From positions 1 through 34,788 of the forward strand of contig DVKX01000044.1 in NCBI GenBank assembly GCA_018715805.1: DNA of 34,788 bases. Reading direction: 5' to 3'. Position 1 is the first letter of the stretch; each line of letters starts with the position of its first letter. The notes under the pieces were generated by a model. The model ran no database searches, had not been told where the DNA came from, and worked only from the letters and a program-made list of their open reading frames with translations. This stretch comes from Candidatus Faecousia intestinigallinarum. Its GTDB lineage: Bacteria; Bacillota; Clostridia; Oscillospirales; Oscillospiraceae. This document shows, in pieces, positions 24,472 to 32,159 of this stretch. The translations under genes were made by a program, and so were the position numbers.

Positions 24472-25704
24472 TCAGGTTGATTTGATAACTTTCCGTCCCC
24501 GGCGCCGGTCGTACATCCGCGCCAGACCGCCTTCGCTGGTTTCTTTGTATTGGTGGCTCAGGTTCAGGCCGGTCTCGTACATGGCTTTGCACACCATGTC
24601 ATAGCTGATATTTCGTGTGCCGCAAAGGAAATAGCTTAGATTACAGGCGTTCATAGCCCGCATGGCGGCCACGGCGTTGCGCTCGATGCAGGGGATCTGT
24701 ACCAGGCCGCCGATGGGATCGCAGGTAAGCCCCAGATGGTGCTCCATGGCCATCTCCGCAGCATATTCCACCTGGTCGATGTTCAGGCCGTACATCTCCG
24801 CCAGAGCGGCCGCAGCCATGGAGCAGGCGGTGCCCACCTCCGCCTGACAGCCGCATTCCGCGCCGGAAATGGAGGCGTTGCGCTTGGTCAGGCTTCCGAT
24901 AATGCCCGCAGTGGCCAGCCCCCGAAGGATCACATCGTCGCCCACATGGCGTGTCTCCTGGAAGTAGCGCAGCACCGCCGGAAGCACGCCGCAGGCGCCG
25001 CAGGTGGGGGCGGTGACGATGGTACCGTTGTCCGCGTTCTGCTCGGAGACGGCATAAGCATAGGCGCAGATGATCCGGCATTCCCGAACCTGGGGCACTT
25101 CCGTGGCCAGCTCCTGCTGGAGCAGGTATTTTGCTTTTCGCTGCACCCCCAGGCCGCCCGGCAGCGTGCCGGTGGCGTTCAGCCCGTCCTCGATGGACTT
25201 CTTCATGGCTGCCCAGACCTCTGCCAGGAAATCCCAGATCTCAGGCCCCTCGTTGATCTCCACATACTCGCTGAGGGTGCTGATGTAGCGCCACTTGCAG
25301 TAATCCGCAATCTCTGCAAAGGAGTTTTCGGGATATACCTCCTCGCCGATTACATCCTTGCGTCCCTCAATGCGGATGTCGCCGCCGCCGATGGACTCCA
25401 CCCGCAGCCGGGCGATTTCCGAACCGTCCTTCCAGGCAATGAAGTCCAGGGTATTGGGGTGGCTGCCAGGGACATTTTCCCTGGAAAATATAATCTCCGT
25501 GGGCAGGGGCGCCAATACCTCCTGCAGCACCCGATCCGTGCCATGACCGATGCCGGTCTTGCTCAGGGAACCATAGAGAATCACCTGGAAGGCGTCCGCT
25601 TCGGGGTGCTCCTGCCGGAACAGCTCCGCAGCGCGCGCTGGCCCCATCGTATGGGAGGAAGAGGGACCTTTGCCAATTTTATAAAGTTCTCGGATGGATT
25701 TCAA
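24472..25704 (-). CDS. sdaA: Single-chain Fe-S L-serine ammonia-lyase
   Basis: This [4Fe-4S] enzyme deaminates L-serine to pyruvate. The 410-aa product is a fused beta plus alpha chain. The N-terminal domain has GPSSSHTMGPARAA, HPNTLDF and SIGGGDIRI. The C-terminal catalytic domain has GTLPGGLGVQRKA, AVSEQNADNGTIVTAPTCGACG, and the later Cys residues (CDPIGG, YFLCGTRN) expected to hold the cluster. B. subtilis uses two genes (sdaAA/sdaAB); here they are fused, as in E. coli-like forms. The leader contains structured RNA. Confidence 0.93.
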   Translation of the reverse strand: MKSIRELYKIGKGPSSSHTMGPARAAELFRQEHPEADAFQVILYGSLSKTGIGHGTDRVLQEVLAPLPTEIIFSRENVPGSHPNTLDFIAWKDGSEIARLRVESIGGGDIRIEGRKDVIGEEVYPENSFAEIADYCKWRYISTLSEYVEINEGPEIWDFLAEVWAAMKKSIEDGLNATGTLPGGLGVQRKAKYLLQQELATEVPQVRECRIICAYAYAVSEQNADNGTIVTAPTCGACGVLPAVLRYFQETRHVGDDVILRGLATAGIIGSLTKRNASISGAECGCQAEVGTACSMAAAALAEMYGLNIDQVEYAAEMAMEHHLGLTCDPIGGLVQIPCIERNAVAAMRAMNACNLSYFLCGTRNISYDMVCKAMYETGLNLSHQYKETSEGGLARMYDRRRGRKVIKST

Positions 25705-25834
25705 GGGAAATCACCTCTTTTTATTGTTACGGCCTACAGCCGCTGAAATACCGCAGTTTCCTGCCCGCTGCCCAAGAGTACCGGGTCTGCATACCGGCAG
25801 CTCTTAATGGAATCTATGCGCCTTTGGGTTTTCT
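25705..25834 (-). ncRNA. Structured 5' leader of sdaA, class unknown
   Basis: On the minus strand the leader of about 130 nt contains three predicted stem-loops: an AAGAG/CTCTT stem enclosing CCGG/CCGG pairing, a GCAG-GAAA-CTGC GNRA-type hairpin, and CGGC/GCCG near the ribosome-binding site. I cannot match it to a riboswitch family that I know. It could be a regulatory leader or simply fortuitous folding. Confidence 0.35.
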
Positions 25835-25840
25835 ATAGGT

Positions 25841-25869
25841 AGTATATCGCATTTTTCGCGGTTTGTAAA
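25841..25869 (-). promoter_or_regulatory. SigA-type promoter of the sdaA operon
   Basis: Minus-strand -35 TTTACA (25869-25864) and -10 TATACT (25846-25841) are spaced 17 bp, giving a leader of roughly 130 nt. Confidence 0.8.
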
Positions 25870-25882
25870 GGGAAATCACAGC

Positions 25883-26038
25883 TTACTGGGATGTTTGCAG
25901 CGCTTCCAAAGCCAGCTCGCCAGCCAGCTTGAACAGCGCGTCGCTGAGCACCTGCTCCAGCGCTTTTCCGCTGGCCTGGGCAATACGGGTGTAAAAATGA
26001 GCCACAGACGGCTCCAATTCTATGGTTACAGCGGTCAT
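25883..26038 (-). CDS. Small ribbon-helix-helix (Arc/CopG-like) protein, 51 aa
   Basis: A 51-aa frame fits the ribbon-helix-helix fold: a beta strand (TAVTIELEP), helix A (SVAHFYTRIAQASG) and helix B (KALEQVLSDALFKLAGEL). ATG 26038 has GGAGG at 5 nt, which argues for a real gene. Such proteins are small DNA-binding repressors, often autoregulated or paired with a toxin, but no toxin gene is adjacent here. An 8-bp inverted repeat directly upstream could be its operator. Function is unknown; the assignment rests on pattern, not on a database search. Confidence 0.6.
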   Translation of the reverse strand: MTAVTIELEPSVAHFYTRIAQASGKALEQVLSDALFKLAGELALEALQTSQ

Positions 26039-26051
26039 AACGGCCTCCAAG

Positions 26052-26076
26052 GGATAAAGAATAAACTGCTTTATCC
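26052..26076. promoter_or_regulatory. Inverted repeat upstream of the RHH gene, candidate operator
   Basis: GGATAAAG at 26052-26059 is followed 9 nt later by CTTTATCC at 26069-26076, a perfect 8-bp inverted repeat. It lies 14 bp upstream of the RHH start codon and in the divergent proS region. Confidence 0.5.
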
Positions 26077-26149
26077 TATGCAGACCCTTGACAGGCGTGA
26101 TAGAATATATAGTAGCAAAAATTGGATTTTTTCCGAGAGGATGAATAAA

Positions 26150-27586
26150 ATGGCAAAAGAAAAGAAGGTCGAGCAGATCACCGATATGGAGGTAGACTTC
26201 GCCCAATGGTTCACAGACGTGTGCAAAAAGGCGCAGCTTATCGACTACTCCTCCATTAAGGGGATATTTATTTACCGTCCTTATGGCTATGCGATCTGGG
26301 AGAATATCCAGCGCGTTCTGGACGCGGAGTTTAAGAAAGTGGGCGTGGAAAACGTCTACATGCCCATGCTGATCCCAGAGAGCCTGCTCCAGAAGGAAAA
26401 GGATCATGTGGAGGGGTTTGCGCCGGAGTGCGCTTGGGTGACCATGGGCGGCAGCGAGGAACTGGAGGAGCGCTACTGCATCCGACCCACCTCGGAGACG
26501 CTGTTCTGCGACCATTTCAAGAACGTCATCCAGTCCCATCGGGATCTGCCCATGAAGTATAACCAGTGGTGCAGCGTGCTCCGCTGGGAAAAAACCAGCC
26601 GCCCATTCCTGCGCCATCGGGAATTTCTGTGGCAGGAGGGGCATACCATGCACGCTACGGCGGAGGAGGCCAAGGAATTTACGGAGCAGATGCTGAACGT
26701 CTACGCCGACTTCTGCGAGAATGTGCTGGCCATGCCCGTGACCCGGGGGCAGAAAACCGATAAGGAAAAGTTCAACGGCGCAGAGGCAACATACACCATT
26801 GAATGCATGATGCACGACCATAAGGCGCTGCAGGCGGGTACCTCCCATTACTTTGGGGACGGATTTGCCAAGGCTTTCGACATCACGTTTACCGATCAGA
26901 ATAATCAGCGCGTAAACCCCCACCAGACTTCCTGGGGTGTGTCTACCCGGCTCATCGGCGGCATTATCATGACCCATGGGGATAATAACGGCCTGGTGCT
27001 GCCGCCGAAGATCGCTCCGGTGCAGATTGTAGTGCTGCCGGTGGCGCAGCATAAGCCCGGCGTCCTGGAGGCTGCGGAGACATTGAAGAACCGCCTGATT
27101 AACGCAGGTTTCCGGGTAAAGCTGGATGATTCCGACAATTCCATGGGCTGGAAGTGCGCGGAATACGAGATGAAAGGCGTGCCTCTGCGGGTGGAGTGCG
27201 GCCCTCGCGATCTGGAAAACGGCCAGTGCGTGCTGGTACGGCGGAACGATGGCGAAAAGACCGTAATAAAGCTGGAGGATTTGGAGCGCGCCGCAGCGGA
27301 GCAGCTGGAACTGGTACATCAGGGAATGTTCCATAAGGCCAAGCAGAATCTGGACGAGCATATTTTTGAAGCGCATTCCCTGGAGGAAGCCAAAGCTGTC
27401 CAGGAGCGCAGCGGCGGTTTTGTCAAGACCATGTGGTGCGGCGAATTGGAGTGCGAACTGAAGATGAAGGAAGCCGCCGGGATGTCTTCCCGCTGCATCC
27501 CCTTCGACCAGGAGCATCTGGACGACGTCTGTCCCATCTGCGGCAAGTCTGCTCAAAAGATGATCTACTGGGGCGTAGCTTATTAA
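26150..27586 (+). CDS. proS: Prolyl-tRNA synthetase, archaeal/eukaryotic type
   Basis: ProRS charges tRNA(Pro). The 478-aa protein is the short, editing-domain-less type 3 form, with class II motifs: motif 1 (YGYAIWENIQRVLDAEF), motif 2 (SVLRWEKTSRPFLRHREFLWQEGHT) and motif 3 (STRLIGGIIMTHGD). Then follows an anticodon-binding domain and a C-terminal zinc-binding domain (CGELEC...CPICGKS) with the terminal Tyr typical of this group. ATG 26150 has GAGAGG at 9 nt; the ATG at 26141 has no spacing to that site. Divergent from the RHH gene; no T-box leader is visible. Confidence 0.96.
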   Translation: MAKEKKVEQITDMEVDFAQWFTDVCKKAQLIDYSSIKGIFIYRPYGYAIWENIQRVLDAEFKKVGVENVYMPMLIPESLLQKEKDHVEGFAPECAWVTMGGSEELEERYCIRPTSETLFCDHFKNVIQSHRDLPMKYNQWCSVLRWEKTSRPFLRHREFLWQEGHTMHATAEEAKEFTEQMLNVYADFCENVLAMPVTRGQKTDKEKFNGAEATYTIECMMHDHKALQAGTSHYFGDGFAKAFDITFTDQNNQRVNPHQTSWGVSTRLIGGIIMTHGDNNGLVLPPKIAPVQIVVLPVAQHKPGVLEAAETLKNRLINAGFRVKLDDSDNSMGWKCAEYEMKGVPLRVECGPRDLENGQCVLVRRNDGEKTVIKLEDLERAAAEQLELVHQGMFHKAKQNLDEHIFEAHSLEEAKAVQERSGGFVKTMWCGELECELKMKEAAGMSSRCIPFDQEHLDDVCPICGKSAQKMIYWGVAY

Positions 27587-27604
27587 AAAGTAATCAGAAT
27601 TCAC

Positions 27605-27634
27605 AAGGGGGTGCCGAATGAAAAGCGCCCCCTT
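27605..27634 (+). terminator. Hairpin between proS and the P-loop gene
   Basis: AAGGGGGTGC pairs with GCGCCCCCTT (27605-27614/27625-27634, one G-U pair). A T run is lacking, so it may be a weak terminator or attenuator. Confidence 0.45.
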
Positions 27635-27673
27635 AGTGTCCGTATCAGCATTTGGTAAGGAGGGAACAGGAAC

Positions 27674-28183
27674 ATGGAGCGCGTCGTCATTATTGGCTGC
27701 GGCGGCAGCGGCAAAAGTACCCTGGCGCGCCGCTTATCGGAAAAAACAGGGCTTCCGGTAGTGCATCTGGACAAGCTATGGTGGCGCAGCGGCTGGACGA
27801 ATCCCACACGGGAGGAATTTGACCAGACGCTGTCGGAGGAATTGGAAAAGCTCCGGTGGATTATGGACGGGAATTATAACCGTACGCTGCCCCAGCGGAT
27901 GGATAAGTGTGACACGGCGATTTTTCTGGATTATTCCCGGTGGATATGTCTGTGGGGGATGCTGAAGCGGGTGCTCACCCATTACGGCCAAGTGCGGCCG
28001 GATATGCCGCAGGGATGTCCGGAGCGGTTTGATCCGGAGTTTATCCGCTGGATCTGGGACTTTCAGAAAAATGTCCGCCCCCGGAATTATGAACTGCTGA
28101 CACAAGCGGAGCGGGAGCACGGCGTTCGGGTAGTCGTTTTGAAGACCCGCCGGGAAGCAGAACGCTTTCTAAGGACTGTATAA
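27674..28183 (+). CDS. P-loop nucleotide kinase-like protein (topology-modulation/FlaR-like family)
   Basis: A 169-aa adenylate-kinase-like P-loop protein. The Walker A motif GCGGSGKST lies at residues 8-16, with VVHLDKLWWRSGW just after it and a basic region rich in Arg further on. Relatives are annotated as topology modulation (FlaR-like) or small nucleotide kinases, without a firm substrate. ATG 27674 follows AAGGAGGGAAC. The gene is separated from proS by a hairpin, so it may have its own control. Confidence 0.75.
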   Translation: MERVVIIGCGGSGKSTLARRLSEKTGLPVVHLDKLWWRSGWTNPTREEFDQTLSEELEKLRWIMDGNYNRTLPQRMDKCDTAIFLDYSRWICLWGMLKRVLTHYGQVRPDMPQGCPERFDPEFIRWIWDFQKNVRPRNYELLTQAEREHGVRVVVLKTRREAERFLRTV

Positions 28184-28269
28184 GCGATGGAAGATGCCCT
28201 TTACGCTCCACGCAGCGTTGGTCATACTGCGGCGCGGACGATTGCACAAAGATATGTATACCATGCAAA

Positions 28270-28307
28270 AAAAGAGCAGCCGTTTTCCTGTTGGAAAACG
28301 GCTGCTC
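28270..28307 (-). terminator. Terminator of the lysR gene
   Basis: A perfect 15-bp stem (28274-28288 with 28293-28307) with a 4-nt loop is followed on the minus strand by T7. It terminates lysR and can also affect the converging P-loop gene. Confidence 0.92.
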
Positions 28308-28313
28308 AGCCGA

Positions 28314-29195
28314 TTATTGGTTTGAATATGCTTTTAGCATATTTAGAAATTCCTTTGCTGCCGGCGAAAGCGTTTGGTACTTTTTGGTTACGATGAATAA
28401 ATCAACCGAGAGTTCCGGAACGATGGGACGGAATGTCAGGTTTCTTCCTTGGGTATTCACCAGTTTGTCAAGGCAAAGGGCGTATCCGACGCCATGCTCC
28501 ACCAGGAAAGTCGCATTATAAATCAGGTTGTATGTGGCAACCACATTCATTACCGAATAATCCGCGCCAAACCATTCCAGATCCTGATGGCCGGAAAAGG
28601 TCTGTTCGGCTACGATCATAGGCAGGGACTTCAGCTGGTCGATGTTAATGATTGTCTGCATAGCCAGTTCGCACTCTGCCGGCATTAACAATCCGTAAAT
28701 GTCTTTTTGATGAAGATTCCAGTAATCATATTTCTCCTGCCGAATCGGCCCAAGAAGAAGTCCCATGTCCGCAAGACCCTTATCTAGGCGCTCCAGAACC
28801 GTATCGGCGTCGCCGCTGTGGGTATGGAGCTGCACCCCAGGATGCTTGGTATGGAAGTCTGCAAGAATGCTTGCAAGCCGATCCATGGCCACTGTTTCTC
28901 CGCAGCCAATGGTAATGTGCCCGCTGAGGGCGGTTTCTTCTGTATGCAATGCGGCTTCTGTATTGCATAGCAGCTCCAGAATTTCCTGCGCCTTGCCTCG
29001 GAGAAATTCTCCTTCCTGTGTTAAGGTCAGTTTTCGTTTTCCACGGAGAAACAACTGCTTTCCGAGTTGCTGTTCCAGTTCCATCATCTGTTTTGACAGC
29101 GTGGGCTGGGAAATGTATAAAGCCTCCGCCGCTTTGGTAATATTCCGTTCTCGTGCAACAGCGAGAAAATATTGCAGCAGCCTTGTCTCAAGCAT
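28314..29195 (-). CDS. LysR-family transcriptional regulator
   Basis: The 293-aa protein has an N-terminal winged helix (RLLQYFLAVARERNITKAAEALYISQPTLSKQM, residues about 5-37) with a typical LysR coiled linker, then a periplasmic-binding-protein-like effector domain (about 90-290). ATG 29195 follows AAGGGGGATTC. It is divergent from a six-gene redox operon, the normal LysR arrangement, so it most likely controls that operon; the inducer is unknown. Its own promoter is an almost perfect consensus. Confidence 0.93.
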   Translation of the reverse strand: MLETRLLQYFLAVARERNITKAAEALYISQPTLSKQMMELEQQLGKQLFLRGKRKLTLTQEGEFLRGKAQEILELLCNTEAALHTEETALSGHITIGCGETVAMDRLASILADFHTKHPGVQLHTHSGDADTVLERLDKGLADMGLLLGPIRQEKYDYWNLHQKDIYGLLMPAECELAMQTIINIDQLKSLPMIVAEQTFSGHQDLEWFGADYSVMNVVATYNLIYNATFLVEHGVGYALCLDKLVNTQGRNLTFRPIVPELSVDLFIVTKKYQTLSPAAKEFLNMLKAYSNQ

Positions 29196-29224
29196 TTTGA
29201 ATCCCCCTTCGTTCAGTACCTTCC

Positions 29225-29253
29225 ATTATATCGGCTGCTATCATGCTTGTCAA
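29225..29253 (-). promoter_or_regulatory. Consensus SigA promoter of lysR
   Basis: Minus-strand TTGACA (29253-29248) and TATAAT (29230-29225) are spaced 17 bp, a perfect consensus. Confidence 0.9.
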
Positions 29254-29258
29254 CTATG

Positions 29259-29273
29259 ATAAGCTATTCTTAA
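29259..29273. promoter_or_regulatory. Candidate LysR-type operator (T-N11-A)
   Basis: ATAAG-CTATT-CTTAA forms an inverted repeat with T-N11-A form (T29260 to A29272). It sits just upstream of the -35 boxes of both divergent promoters, the usual place for a LysR activator-repressor site. Confidence 0.55.
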
Positions 29274-29280
29274 TAGCTGT

Positions 29281-29309
29281 TTGCAATTTTTTGTCTGGAG
29301 AGGTATATT
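29281..29309 (+). promoter_or_regulatory. SigA-type promoter of the redox operon
   Basis: TTGCAA (29281-29286) and TATATT (29304-29309) are spaced 17 bp. The predicted start falls at about 29316. Confidence 0.7.
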
Positions 29310-29310
29310 G

Positions 29311-29336
29311 TAACTGCAAGGAAGCTCTTGCAGTTA
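29311..29336 (+). promoter_or_regulatory. 10-bp perfect inverted repeat at the transcription start of the redox operon
   Basis: TAACTGCAAG (29311-29320) and CTTGCAGTTA (29327-29336) form a perfect 10-bp inverted repeat with a 6-nt gap. It overlaps the predicted start site, so it may be a second operator or a 5' hairpin that stabilises the transcript. Confidence 0.5.
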
Positions 29337-29376
29337 GAAAAGAAAGGAACAAGGACGGAAAAGGAGGATTCCAATT

Positions 29377-30318
29377 ATGAGTAACTATATCTGTAAGCTG
29401 AACGAAGGCGTGGGTAGGAGCCATGTGCGCTATCAGAACCGCTATGGCCTTACCCTGGCCGGGGATCTTTACACCGCCAGGGATATGGACAAAACCCAAA
29501 GGCACCCGGCCATCGTTGTGGGCGCGCCCTACGGCGGCGTAAAAGAGCAGAGCCCCGCCGTCTATGCCAATGAACTGGCTCAGCGTGGCTTTGTGGTATT
29601 GACCTTCGACCCCTGCTATATGGGCGAGTCCGGCGGAGAGCCGCGCCACGTTTCCTCCCCAGATCTGTTTAGCGAAAATATCAGTGCCGGAGTGGACTAT
29701 CTGGGGCTTTTGCCCTATGTGGATCGCCAGCGGATTGCCGCCTTGGGCATCTGCGGCAGCGGCGGCTTTTCTCTTTCCGCAGCGGCAATGGATACGCGCA
29801 TCAAGGCGGTTATTACAGCCAGCATGTATGACATGAGCGCGGCCGCTCGGCTGGGTCTGACATCAGAGCAGATTCAGCGGCGGAAGGAGCAGTTGTCTCT
29901 TCAGCGGTGGAAGGACACGGAAAATGGTTTTCCGGAGTATCTTCCCTCTTTCCCCGAAGAGACGGCAGCGGAAATACCCGATGAAATGCAGGGGATTGGG
30001 CGGGAATTTTTTGAGTTTTACGCTACCAGGCGGGGACACCATCCCAACGCTCGCGGCGGCTTTACCACCACCTCTGACCTGAGCTTCCTGAATTATGCGC
30101 TGAACGACCATATTGCGGAAATTTCGCCGCGTCCCATTTTGTTCATCGTCGGCGAGCAGGCGGAGAGCCGGTTCTTCAGCGACATGGCCTTTGAAAAAGC
30201 GGACGAGCCGAAGCGGTTGCTGGTTGTGCCAAGCTGCAACCATGTGGATTTGTACGACGATACTGCTAAGATCCCATTTGATGAGATCGCGTGTTTCCTG
30301 CGGGACAGTCTGGAATAA
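29377..30318 (+). CDS. Alpha/beta hydrolase with a likely Cys nucleophile
   Basis: A 313-aa cytosolic alpha/beta hydrolase fold protein, first gene of the operon. The nucleophile elbow LGICGSGG (about residues 123-130) places Cys126 where serine is usual, the same substitution as in dienelactone hydrolases (GxCxG). The oxyanion region AIVVGAPYGGVKEQ, an acidic residue in FIVGEQAESRFF and the His in PSCNHVDLYD fit the remaining catalytic residues. The substrate is unknown; a role in breakdown of reactive ester or lactone products is possible. ATG 29377 follows AAGGAGGA. Confidence 0.82.
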   Translation: MSNYICKLNEGVGRSHVRYQNRYGLTLAGDLYTARDMDKTQRHPAIVVGAPYGGVKEQSPAVYANELAQRGFVVLTFDPCYMGESGGEPRHVSSPDLFSENISAGVDYLGLLPYVDRQRIAALGICGSGGFSLSAAAMDTRIKAVITASMYDMSAAARLGLTSEQIQRRKEQLSLQRWKDTENGFPEYLPSFPEETAAEIPDEMQGIGREFFEFYATRRGHHPNARGGFTTTSDLSFLNYALNDHIAEISPRPILFIVGEQAESRFFSDMAFEKADEPKRLLVVPSCNHVDLYDDTAKIPFDEIACFLRDSLE

Positions 30319-30328
30319 GGAGCGGCAC

Positions 30329-30880
30329 ATGAAAAAGATTATTGGCTTTGTTATGGCGCTTCTTCTGCTGACCGCCGTAGGCTGCACAAACTCACAGGAG
30401 ACAGACGACACCAGTTCCCAGCAAACGGACGGCGTCTCGTATATGGAAACAGAGGGTGCAGAGGAATCTCAAGCCGCAACAGAGGCCTCCAGTGAGGGGC
30501 GGTCAGACGGCAATGAAACAGAACCGGAGGTAGCATCCATGAGAATATCTGTAAAATCAGAGGACTACGAGGTAATCTACGAACTAAACGACAGCCTTGC
30601 CGCGTCTCAGCTTTATGCGCAGCTTCCCCTGACCGTGGAAGTGGAGCCGTTCAGCAACAATGAGATGACCTTTTATCCAGAGGCGCTAAGCGTAGAGGAC
30701 GCGCCGCTTTCCGATGGAGAACCTGGCTCGCTGTCTTACTATGCGCCATGGGGCGATGTGGTCATGTTCTATGCGCCCTGTACGCCCAATCGTAGTCTTT
30801 ATGAGCTGGGTACGGTGGTATCCGGTGAAGAGCATATTGCCAATCTAAGCGGAACCATCACTGTATCCGCTGTGGAATGA
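30329..30880 (+). CDS. Cyclophilin-like-fold lipoprotein
   Basis: The 183-aa product starts with a type II signal peptide and lipobox LTAVGC (Cys19), so it should be anchored outside the membrane. An Asp/Ser/Glu-rich linker (about 20-68) precedes a domain with the YYAP.GDVVMFYAP and LGTV blocks that resemble the cyclophilin-like fold family (PF18050-type), also seen in the cytosolic neighbour at 31787. The function of this family is not established. Start ATG 30329 has AAGGAG at 6 nt. It overlaps by 4 bp a possible start of the next gene. Confidence 0.75.
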   Translation: MKKIIGFVMALLLLTAVGCTNSQETDDTSSQQTDGVSYMETEGAEESQAATEASSEGRSDGNETEPEVASMRISVKSEDYEVIYELNDSLAASQLYAQLPLTVEVEPFSNNEMTFYPEALSVEDAPLSDGEPGSLSYYAPWGDVVMFYAPCTPNRSLYELGTVVSGEEHIANLSGTITVSAVE

Positions 30881-30894
30881 GGGAGGACGGGCGG

Positions 30895-31770
30895 ATGAAT
30901 TATGTTTCGTTATATAACGGCGTAAATATGCCCCAGGAGGGCTTTGGGGTATTCCAGGTGCCGGAGCCTGCGTGCAAAGAGGCAGTGCTGAACGCTGTCC
31001 GCACAGGCTATCGGCTCATTGATACCGCAAGCTCCTATCAAAACGAGGAGGCGGTGGGCGCGGCCGTCCGGGAAGCAATTGCCGACGGCTTGGTGAAGCG
31101 GGAGAATCTGTTTATTGCCACCAAAGCGTATATCCAGGAAATGGGATACGAAAACCTGAAGGCAGCGTTTGTCCGCTCACTGGAGAAGCTGGGACTTGAC
31201 TATCTCGACCTGTATCTCATCCATATGCCCCTGGGCGACTATTATGGCGCGTGGCGAGCAATGGAGGAACTGTACAGGGAAGGAGAGATCCGCGCCATAG
31301 GGGTGTGCAACTTTGACGCGGCGCGGCTGATGGATCTCTGCTACAATGTGGAAGTAAAGCCGATGGTCAACCAAATCGAGCGCCATCCCCACTATCAGCG
31401 GACAGAGGAGCTTGCGGTAATGAAGAAACTGGGGATACAGCCGGAAGGGTGGGCGCCGTTCGCTCAGGGGCGGAAAGGAATGTTTACGGAACCGGTTCTA
31501 CAGGAAATCGCCGCAAAACACGGCAGAACTGTGGCGCAGGTGATTCTGCGCTGGAATATTCAGCAGGGTGTGATTGTCATTCCCAAATCTGTCCATAAGG
31601 AGCGTATGGAAGAGAATCTGGCCATCTGGGACTTCGCATTGGACGGGGAGGACATGGAAAAAATTGCAGCACTGAACAAAAACTGCCCCTCCATGTTGGA
31701 TTGTTCCAGACCCAGCGAGATTGACCGGCTCTATAACTACCTGAATGACCCGGTACTGACTACGCTTTAA
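30895..31770 (+). CDS. Aldo/keto reductase
   Basis: A 291-aa NADPH-dependent oxidoreductase of the AKR superfamily ((alpha/beta)8 barrel). The catalytic tetrad is visible: Asp and Tyr in LIDTASSYQNEE, Lys in IATKAY, and His in YLIHMP. VCNFDAARL, the IERHPHYQ strand and IPKSVHKERMEENL form the cofactor site. It probably reduces small aldehydes or ketones; substrate unknown. I prefer ATG 30895 over 30877 since the product then begins NYVSLYNGVNMP and GGGAGG lies upstream. Confidence 0.92.
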   Translation: MNYVSLYNGVNMPQEGFGVFQVPEPACKEAVLNAVRTGYRLIDTASSYQNEEAVGAAVREAIADGLVKRENLFIATKAYIQEMGYENLKAAFVRSLEKLGLDYLDLYLIHMPLGDYYGAWRAMEELYREGEIRAIGVCNFDAARLMDLCYNVEVKPMVNQIERHPHYQRTEELAVMKKLGIQPEGWAPFAQGRKGMFTEPVLQEIAAKHGRTVAQVILRWNIQQGVIVIPKSVHKERMEENLAIWDFALDGEDMEKIAALNKNCPSMLDCSRPSEIDRLYNYLNDPVLTTL

Positions 31771-31786
31771 GGGGGAGAGAAGCAAA

Positions 31787-32143
31787 ATGTTGGATATGGA
31801 AGTGAACGGAACGGTCATTCAAATTGAATTGATTCCCAGCAGATCTTCGGAGGCGTTAAAGGCATTGCTGAAGGACGCGCCCTTGACAATCCCCATGAAA
31901 GACTATGCCCACATGGAGAAATTTGGAAATCTCGGAACGAATCTTCCCCGCAACGACCGGCATATCACTACCAAAGCGGGGGATGTAATACTTTCTGAAG
32001 GAAACCTGCTGGTCATTTATTATGCGCCTAACACCTGGAATTTCACCAGACTGGGCAGAGTGGTGAATCTGACGGAGAAAGAACTGAAACAGGTATTGGG
32101 ACGAGGAAATATCATGGCAACGCTGAGAATAAAACAGGCATAA
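31787..32143 (+). CDS. Cyclophilin-like-fold protein, cytosolic
   Basis: The 118-aa protein lacks a signal peptide. It contains the family pattern GDVILSEGNLLVIYYAPNTWNFTRLGRV, which matches the domain in the lipoprotein encoded at 30329, and so is its likely cytosolic counterpart. Such small proteins often accompany flavodoxins and flavin reductases in gut Firmicutes, but their role is unknown. ATG 31787 follows GGGGGAGAAG. Confidence 0.75.
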   Translation: MLDMEVNGTVIQIELIPSRSSEALKALLKDAPLTIPMKDYAHMEKFGNLGTNLPRNDRHITTKAGDVILSEGNLLVIYYAPNTWNFTRLGRVVNLTEKELKQVLGRGNIMATLRIKQA

Positions 32144-32159
32144 AAAGGAGATTTCTGAG

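Noticed and set aside
26088..26113. A promoter for proS built on TTGACA and TATAGT
   Set aside because: The spacing is only 14 bp. The extended -10-like TGATAGAAT at 26098-26106 is possible but lacks a good -35, so I did not call it.
25883..27604. A 573-aa open frame on the minus strand over proS
   Set aside because: It is antisense to the well-conserved proS. Only the last 51 codons, beginning at ATG 26038, look like a real small gene.
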